From the NCBI GenBank assembly GCA_002633005.1, contig NMRA01000359.1:213438-277437 (forward strand): a DNA stretch of 64,000 nucleotides, given 5' to 3'. Origin of the DNA: Phoronis australis (lineage: Eukaryota; Phoronida; Phoronidae). Shown piece after piece: positions 37,701-46,700 of this stretch. Numbering within the stretch: position 1 is the stretch's first letter; every line of letters begins with the position of its first letter. The notes under the pieces were generated by a model. That model saw only the letters and a list, made by a program, of their open reading frames with translations. It made no database searches and had not been told where the DNA came from. The translations under genes were made by a program, and so were the position numbers.

Positions 37701-40700
37701 AGCCGTCAGTAGGAAACAGACTAGAACAACATCCATGTCCAAGTTATCAGAAGCCAGCCTCCAGACTAGGTACGAGGCTGAGTCTCCTGATGAGTTGACA
37801 CTTGTAAGAGCTGCCTGTGCTTATGGCTGTCGCTTATTGCGTCGGTCCGCCCACAATGTTTGCCTGTGGTTGCCACAAGAGGGCGAAGTGGACTGTCGGG
37901 TCTTGCATACGCTCCACTTCAACTCGGCTCGCCAGTGCATGTCTGTGATCGTGAGGCACCCGTCGACGCAGCAGATCATCCTCTATTGCAAAGGCGCCGA
38001 CTCAAAGATCCTGGATAATCTGGCACCGTGTGTCGATCAGAAATCAGAGCAGATTTTGCGCAAGACCCAGCGTCACATTCAACTGTATGCAGAGAGTGGC
38101 CTTAGGACGTTATGCATGGCTAGGAGAGTTTTGTCTAAGGATGTGTATGACAAGTGGCTGCAGACATGGCTGGCGGCGGAACAGGACGTTGAGAACAGCG
38201 AGGAACTGTTGAATGACTGTGCATTAGAGATAGAGACAAACCTGGAGCTGATTGGTAGGTGCTGGTGTTGGATCTCACTGGAAGGGTGATGCTTGGGAGT
38301 GGCAGCTGGTACTGAAAATCATGAAAAACAGATTTATGGAAATGTCAATTTAACATAATTGAATGCCTTTGTCGGTTATGAAAGGTCACAGTTCTTAATT
38401 TTATATTGAAAGTTGCTTTGTACCTAGCTGTCCCCTTTGAATATACCCTCTCATACAATGGCAAATGTCGTTTGATTTTATTAATTTTTGCAACACTTTT
38501 CATTTTCTGGGGTCCGTTATACTGTGGTTGGATAACAGCTCTCATGCTTCATTCTTATTGTCCATCTTGTCCCGCCAAATTTGTGTTCAATATAGCTTTT
38601 GTCCAAATCGTCACAAAAATTTATGTAGAAACGGTGTCTCAGTACCTGACCATCATTTACAGTTACTCCTTAATAACATTTACTGGTCCTGTTAATTTCA
38701 TTCAAGACATGTATATTTTTCTTGTACTTGTGCGTTACAAATAGCTTAATGAAATGTTTCCCTGTTTGTAAGTAATCGTACCCTGAAATGTTTTGATCAG
38801 ACAAGTTCGTTCAATTTTGGGACGTTGTTAAATGTTTAAACCCAGGTGCTAGCGGTATTGAGGACTGCCTACAAGATGGTGTCTCGCAAACAATCGCCTC
38901 ATTAAGGCAAGCAGGGATGAAGGTGTGGATGATTACAGGAGACAAACAGGTAAGCGTTTTGCAAATGTTTGCGTGATTATTGTAAGGTAATCTAGATGCA
39001 TTGAAGTCGATCTTATTTAAATAGGGAAAATCTCATTTTGTCCCGAACTGGAATGTAACGTGACGCAAATGAAAGATATCCAGATATTTAAAAAAAAAAT
39101 GACTTGGTACGAAAGACTATCACTTCCTAAGCACATTCCTGTCTTTGCTATGAAAAATTTGGTAGGCAGTGGAGGACTTAAGGGGGGGGGGCTAAGGGAG
39201 CCATGCCCCCCCCCTTCCAAACGTTCTCCCACATTCCATTTGGCAGCAAGGGGTGCAAAATCCTGGGTCCACCCCTGGCAGACACTGTGCCTTCAGGCTA
39301 GGGTAAAGAAGAGTGTTGGTGTTAATGCGCCAAAGATGACTGATTCATGATTTGACTACAGGGCTTGCAGCTGTTGCATCTTTCTGCCCAAATCTGGCTA
39401 TAAGACGGTGATATCTATCATCTGCGGTGCAGTGATCAAGATGTTTGCCTGAGTTCGATTCAGCCACATGTCTTGGCCTTTTTAAAACATTCTGGTTTGT
39501 TTCTAGACTGCATTTTTCGTTCCTTGTACGAGTCCATGCGTGCCGTAGCCTTCAGCTTGCTGAAGCTGGCTTCAACTGCAAAGACTGGTGCTGGCTAGCA
39601 GCAGCAATTGCACACAAGTGATAAACCTCGGGCAACCGGCGTGATTCTTTACGATCAATTTCCAGGAGACAGCAGTGAACATAGCTCACTCGTGCAAGCT
39701 AGTCAGTCAGAGCCAGGGCAACATCAGCTTAGTTGCCGACAGTTCTGTCTCGGCCATCAACACCATGGATACTCACCTGACAATGTTGATACAGGCCACC
39801 TTACCGACACGGTCGTCGCCCCCGGAAAGGGCTCTTATCGTCGACGGCAAGACGCTGTCGTTCATCCTCACAGACCAGGTAGCCAGTGATAAGTTCGCCA
39901 TGCTCACAGAGAAGTGTACGTCGGTGGTCTGCTGTAGGACCACTCCGCTACAAAAGGTAACGAAACTCACATTTAGGAGTTAATCAGTAGCATTCATTGT
40001 AACTCGGGTAATTTATTACACAGTAAACTTGTTGCCTTTAATTATATTTTACTATACCTTAAATTTGTACCTTAAAAATACTAGCTTGTTTAAGTAGAGT
40101 GTGATGGTTGTATTATGATTATATAAAGCATGGTTTGTGTTCTAGATTATCATTTTGCGAATTACTTGCTTAAATGCTATGACCTTGAGTACGTAGGCGC
40201 CGTAGCATTTTTTACATAATTCATTGAGATTGGGAAAAGTGGCCAACATTTAACAGAACTTGTGGCATTCATACTAATACCAATTACTGACTTATGGTGT
40301 AATGTTCTCTTGTTTTGACTGTTGAAATACCATGGATTGAAAGTTCCCTAGTGACTAATTACTATAATATCAATTTTCTTGTGGAGCTCAGTTGCAACTT
40401 CAGATTATTGCATCTACACATCTCCTAGTTGAAAAAGTAATTGTTGAGAGAAAATTTTCGTCTCGGGGTAATGCTGGAAATATCAACAAAAATTGAATGT
40501 GTTGAAGGCTTTTTAATAATCTTCACAGTCACAATCATGTTTGTGTACTGCAAGACCCACTGAATGGTTCTGGCATTGACGACTGTGACTGCTTCCTGCA
40601 GACTATGTCACGGTAGATTGTTGATGGTATGAAGGTTCACAGTGGTGGCTAATTCTATGATTTCAGGCCGCTAAAATAAGACAAAGTGCGGTCAGTAATT

Positions 40701-43700
40701 ACAACAATTTGAGGGCTGAAAAGTTGGATTACTGTTAGAGGGGTTAGACTGCATGAAGTTATTACTTTTGACCAGAACTATAAAACGTTTCCATGGTGTT
40801 TCTATGATTTTATTGAAAATTGCTGAAATTTATCAGTTAAATAATTCTTGAAGTGGTTGGGCTTCGCTCCAATAAGAATGGGTTGGACTGTAGCCGCTAA
40901 GGTCATGAGTTGATTTTTATGCGCCCACATATTTATATGTGGATGCATTATGCCGTCATCTGCGTTCTTGCGGTGTCTGGCGTCCGCTGCTGTATATCCA
41001 AAACTGATTTACATAATGCTCATAAAATTTTGCACATGTGTTCCTTTCATGGATGGGACGGTATGAGCGAACTTTCGGACTGATAGGACTACCGGTGTGC
41101 CCCCTAGTGGCAATTTTAGTTTATTTTTACCTCTGTATCTTCAAAGGTCCTCAAGGTATTTTCATGAAATTTGGTATATAGGCATCTATTAGTGAAACGA
41201 CGACATCCTCCCGTTTTCAGATGGATTCGATGCAGTTTGTGCCACCTAGTAGCCATTTTTACTGTTTTCGAGTTTGTTTTTTGACATCCACCCCTCTATC
41301 AACCAAACCGCTCTAAGCATGGTTGTGAAAATTGGCATGTATGTTCTTACTATAAAGAGGACGGTTGACGAGGATTTTCCTACGACTTCAACTACTGTGG
41401 CGCCTCCTAGTGGCGTTTTTTTTTTCGCCTATGGTTTTATCTCCTAAACCGTTTTGCAGCATCTTTACTGAATTTAGTGAGTGCATTTATATGAAGTTGA
41501 CAATGGACGACGACGACTTTCAGACAGATCTGACGACTGGTGTGCCACCTAGTGGCAATTTGTATTTTTTTACGTTTTCCACTGTATATTCAAAGGTCCT
41601 CAACATATTTTCATAAAATTTGTCGTACAGGCTCTGTTAATGAGGTGACGCTATTTTTCCATTTTCAGGTGGATTCAACCTAGTTTGCGCCACCTAGTGG
41701 CCATTTTTACTTTTTTTGATTCTGTTTTTTGGCGTCTACCCCTCTATAAACTAAACCACTTTCAGGATAATTGTGAAAATTGGCATGCATGTGGACAGCT
41801 GACAATGATTTTCGGATGACTGACTACTGTGGCGCCTCCTAGTGACAGTTTCTTTTTTGCGCCCATAGTTGTATCTAATAAACCGTTTGTAGGAACTTTA
41901 CAAAGTTTAGAAGTGTGTTTATATGTTGTTGACAACGAACGACGATGATTTTGGGATGGATCTGATTACTGGTATGCCCCCTGGTGACAATTTTAGTTTT
42001 ATGTTTACCTCTGTATCTTCAAAGGTCCTCAACAGATTTTCATAAAATTTTGAATACGGGCATCTATTGATGAGATGACGATACCCTCCCCTTTTTGGAT
42101 GGAATCAAGGTACTTTGCGCCACCTAGTGGCCAGTTTGGCTGTTTTAGAGTCTGTTTTTTAGCGTCTACCTCTCTATCAACCAAATCATTCTAAGGATGG
42201 TTTTGAGAATTTGCTTATATGTTCTCAGTGTGCAGAGGACGGTTGATGATGACGGCTTTGACTACTCTGGCGCCTCCTAGTGGTAGTTTTATTTTGTGTT
42301 GCGCCCATAGCTGTATCTCCTAAACCCACTGGAGGATCTTTATTAGTGTATTTATATGAAACGAACAACAGACAATGACGACTTTCAGGCGGATCCAATG
42401 AACACTGTGCCCCCTAATGGCAATTTCATTTTGTTCTGTTTTCCTTTGTTTTTCTGAAGTTCTGTGGCAGATTTCTATAAAATTTGGTGTATATCTTTCT
42501 ATTATAGAAGCAATGACATGTTCCCATTTTGGACGGATTGTATGTTTTTGCGCCATCTAGTGCCCATTTTACGACACAAATAAGCAACCCTAAAAGCACA
42601 CCATTTGCGATGCATTCGTGGGCGCATTTCAACGCTCCGCATTGCTCTTGTTGTTTGTACTGATAGTGTCTTATAGAATTCCTATCTTTTTCCACTTGTT
42701 TCTTACATTTTCATACTTTAGACTTGTGAACTGCATGACGTCTTAGTTTTTTCTGATTTTTTGTGGAACGTTGGGAGGCCAGTGTAGTTTTGAATTGCTT
42801 TAGCATGATGTCAATGTAATAGAGTTAATTAGAAGTTAAGATTTCCAATGTCATCTCCTCTTTCTCATTAAAAACGGAGCAGTCATACTTTCCCAACCAC
42901 TTTGTAAATTTCTCTTATAGTTTGACCAAGCGTTAATTAAATTATTCACGTAAAACAGTTAATACAGACACAATCAATTGGCCAGACACACTGCAACTAT
43001 CTGTGAATTGCTATCTGTTGTTGCAGGCTGCAGTTGTTGGTCTTATCAAGGAGAAGCTGGACACCGTTACACTTGCCATTGGAGATGGTGCCAACGACGT
43101 CAACATGATCCAGACGGCCAATGTCGGCATCGGCATCTCTGGTCTAGAAGGCATGCAGGCAGCTATGGCATCCGACTTTGCTATTGCCAGGTTCCGGTTC
43201 CTGGAGAAACTGCTGTTGGTACACGGACATTGGTGCTACGATAGGCTGGCGGCCATGATTGCCTACAATTTCTATAAAAGTTGTGTGAGTAGCTCAAAAT
43301 ATTTGTCAATTTTTTATTATAATGCGTAAATCTCCAAGCTCCGTAAACTCGTTCCTGTCCACTGGATGATGGAAAATTCTGTGACTGACGAGCGTTTACT
43401 GATTAATAATTATAGTTCAGTGTCCTCTGTCTCACCTTGAAAGTACAGGATTATTTTCTAGTGACCAGTCTTTGCACTTTGTTGTTCCTCTCAGAGCACT
43501 GCTGGTAGAAGAAACGTGTTGTCCTGCGATTTTGTTGTTCATCAGATTGAAAACGATGCTGTCGATGATTATATATTTGTTTTATTTTGTCATTTGTCAG
43601 TTTACTGTGTGTGTTCTCTGAATCTCTTAGCTGTTCGCATTGAGTTTTTTCTACGGTGTCCGCTCTTCTCCATTGTTTTCCATTTTTTTTGTCCTCCGGT

Positions 43701-46700
43701 CCTTGCCTCTCATGAATCACAGTACATTCCCTGCTTTCCTTTTTATGAACACTTTTAGCATGCCGTTTTTTGTTTCTTACTCATCACGATTTTCATTCAG
43801 GTGTTCATACATTTTCTCGCATACCTCAGTTCTTTCCTCACGGACTGTATTCTTTATGTGTTCACTGTCTTCTCCAGATGTTCATCTTTCTACTGTTCTT
43901 GTATAAGCTCTACAATTGTAAAATAGTAAAACTAAAACGACAAGCCTCGGTCCTAAAATATAAAAATATTTCCCGCGTTTCAAGCGATGCGCTCTTTGTC
44001 AAGGTTGTGCTACAGACTGTTGAGTACATGTAGCTTACCCTTGACAAAAAGCGCATCGCTGGAAATGGGAATATTTTAATATATTTTAGTACCGGCACTC
44101 GTCGTTTTAGTTTGACTAGTGTTACTATTTTATATTTTTATCCGTCGGTAACTGCACGACATTCCAGCATCTATTTGAGCTCTGCAATGGTTTCATGTGC
44201 TCACTGCCTTCTCTAGGTGTTCATCTTTCTACTGTTCTGGTATCAGCTCTACAATGGTTTCATGTGTTCACTGTCTTCTCGAGATGTTCATCTTTCTACT
44301 GTTCTGGTATCAACTCTACAATGGTTTCATGGTTGTGTTCATTGTCTTCTCCAGATGTTCATCTTTCTGCTGTTCTGGTATCAGCTCTATAACGGTTTCT
44401 CTGGCTCCGTCATGATCGACCAGTATTACCTACTGCTGTACAACGTCTGCTTCACTACACTGGGACCCATCATACAGGGAATCTTTGACCAAGACGTCAA
44501 GGCTAGCACGCTGCTGGCCTTCCCCGTATTGTACAAGCAGGGTCCAGAGTGCAAGGTAAGGGGCTACGCCGTATTTTGCCTACTAAGTGAGGGGAGCTTT
44601 TCAAAATAGTCTGGTGCCATCAAAGATGTGGTGAAAATTTTCATTGAATTCTAAAGAGAAAGAGTGGTTGTTAGGAGATAGTAACTTAATTAACAGCAAG
44701 AGATTTTGACACTGTTGCACGTGTTGTCCTTGGCACATTTTTCTTGCACTTGTTTTAAAGATTAACAATGACTTTAGTCTTACTTATTTTCTGACTATTT
44801 TACATACTAGGGTTCTTTATTTTACTTGTTTGAGAACATAACTGTGTTCATATATCAAAGCCAGAAATTCGATTAATTAGTGGACTTATGAAACAATTAG
44901 TCTTTTGGTGACGTGTTTATGAAAGAATGACCTCACAAATATCATGTGACCAGCTGTCACGGTCAGACAGCCTGGCATCACATCCGGGTCAGTATCAATG
45001 CCAACGCGAACATAAACGAAATCGTTGAAATTTCCGTTGCTGCTCACAGGCTATGTCGTGACAGGTTCGCAGATTTTGTTTGAGAATGTTATGGTGGGAC
45101 CATCCTTGGGGTTCTGGGAAGAAATGGGGAGAACTTTACAACTTTTCCCAAAATTTTTATGACAAGAAATAACAATCTTCTTACTCTTTAAAATTTTTAA
45201 AATTTGCTCAAAAAAACTAAAATTAAGTTTATAGTGACTCTGTATTGTTGATATATTCTCGGAAGTTTTCCTCATGTTTTATATTGTACAGTCTGTATGT
45301 TGTGAAAGGTATGTTTATTCCCAATGTTGTCTCTACCAACAGGTCTACACTCGCTACACCTACTGGGTGAATGTAGCTGATGCGTTGTGGCAAAGTTTAG
45401 CCATCTATTTTATACCACACTTTGTAAGTTGTTCCTTAATATTTTTGTTTCCTCGCGATAAGTTGCTGTAACCAACAAAACCACTTTGTGGGTATCGTTT
45501 TTTATTAAATACGTTGTATCTTTGTATCTGAGTCATTGAAAGGGAAGGTATTGTTTTTTGTGCGATTTTTAGTTGTTTATGAAAAGCGATATTTTTTCAA
45601 ATGAGACAATATTATTTAGTCTCAAAGTTTGCGGAACGGTTCCGCACTTTTTCAATATCCACTTAGGGCCATAAAAAATGGTATGTAACAAATCTGTACC
45701 TTACCCTAAACATGTTTACAATGTTACATTTTTATTTACTCATTTAGCATTTTCTTAATTAGAAGTTCAATTTTTGCCTTGCGGAATATTCCGCACTGAG
45801 TGCGGAATGTTCCGCAAGTGTGCGGAATATAACGCATGTAGATGAAGCTGCCAGGAATGATTTGGGCCGCGAACATCCATTCCTCAGTGACGCATGCACA
45901 ATCAATTAGAACCTGGGGGAATTTGATCAACTTGAAAATTTGACTAGAGAAACCAGAAAATCGTAACTTTTATTAATAACTGAGTTCTAGTTCAGTCTGG
46001 GGTAGTAGTAATTATGTCATTTTTTGGAATTTTTGGAAAATAGCATACAAATAACGTGTGTCCACAATAGTCCGTCGCACAAACGATGCTGGCTTGGAAT
46101 TATTCGTTACTCGCAGAATGGCTCGTGCATAATTGATTAAAGCCTTGGCTAGTTTTATTAATTAACCTGGAAATTTATCCGTGGTAACCGGAAAAGCATT
46201 TATTTAGCAAAGAATAACTCTAAAACCGGTCGCCTTCCCTTTAAAAGACAGTTTAAACGGCCCATGGGAACTGAATTGGTGTGACGCATGCGATCATAAG
46301 TACGATCCTGTTGAGGGGAGGTCTTGGATTAGGGGAACGTGAAATTCACCAGGTGTCACTAGTGAAGCAAGGGACTTTCCCACAGAACTTGCATTCTGGG
46401 AAATCATGTGTTTTTATTATCGCACGAATGCTCTCGTGCTATGCACCGCTTTCTGCTCTTGGTCCATATACGTATGAAAAAGGTGGATTTTTATTCATCA
46501 GTACCACCTAGTGAATATCCAGTCACCTCTGGTGACTTCTTTGCTTGACGTAAGTACTGTCCCACAATGCTCACCAAATCTAGCCTATTGCTTGCTTTAT
46601 CGCGAGTGTTCTGCCGTTGTTTTCTGCAGGTCTATTCCAGCAACGATATTGGCATCTGGCAGTTTGGCTCCACCAGTGTCTCTGCCTGCGTTGTAACAGC

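Noticed and set aside
41365-41616. ORFs within the intron-12 repeat array
   Set aside because: They arise from the tandem monomers, shift frame between units and have no protein similarity.
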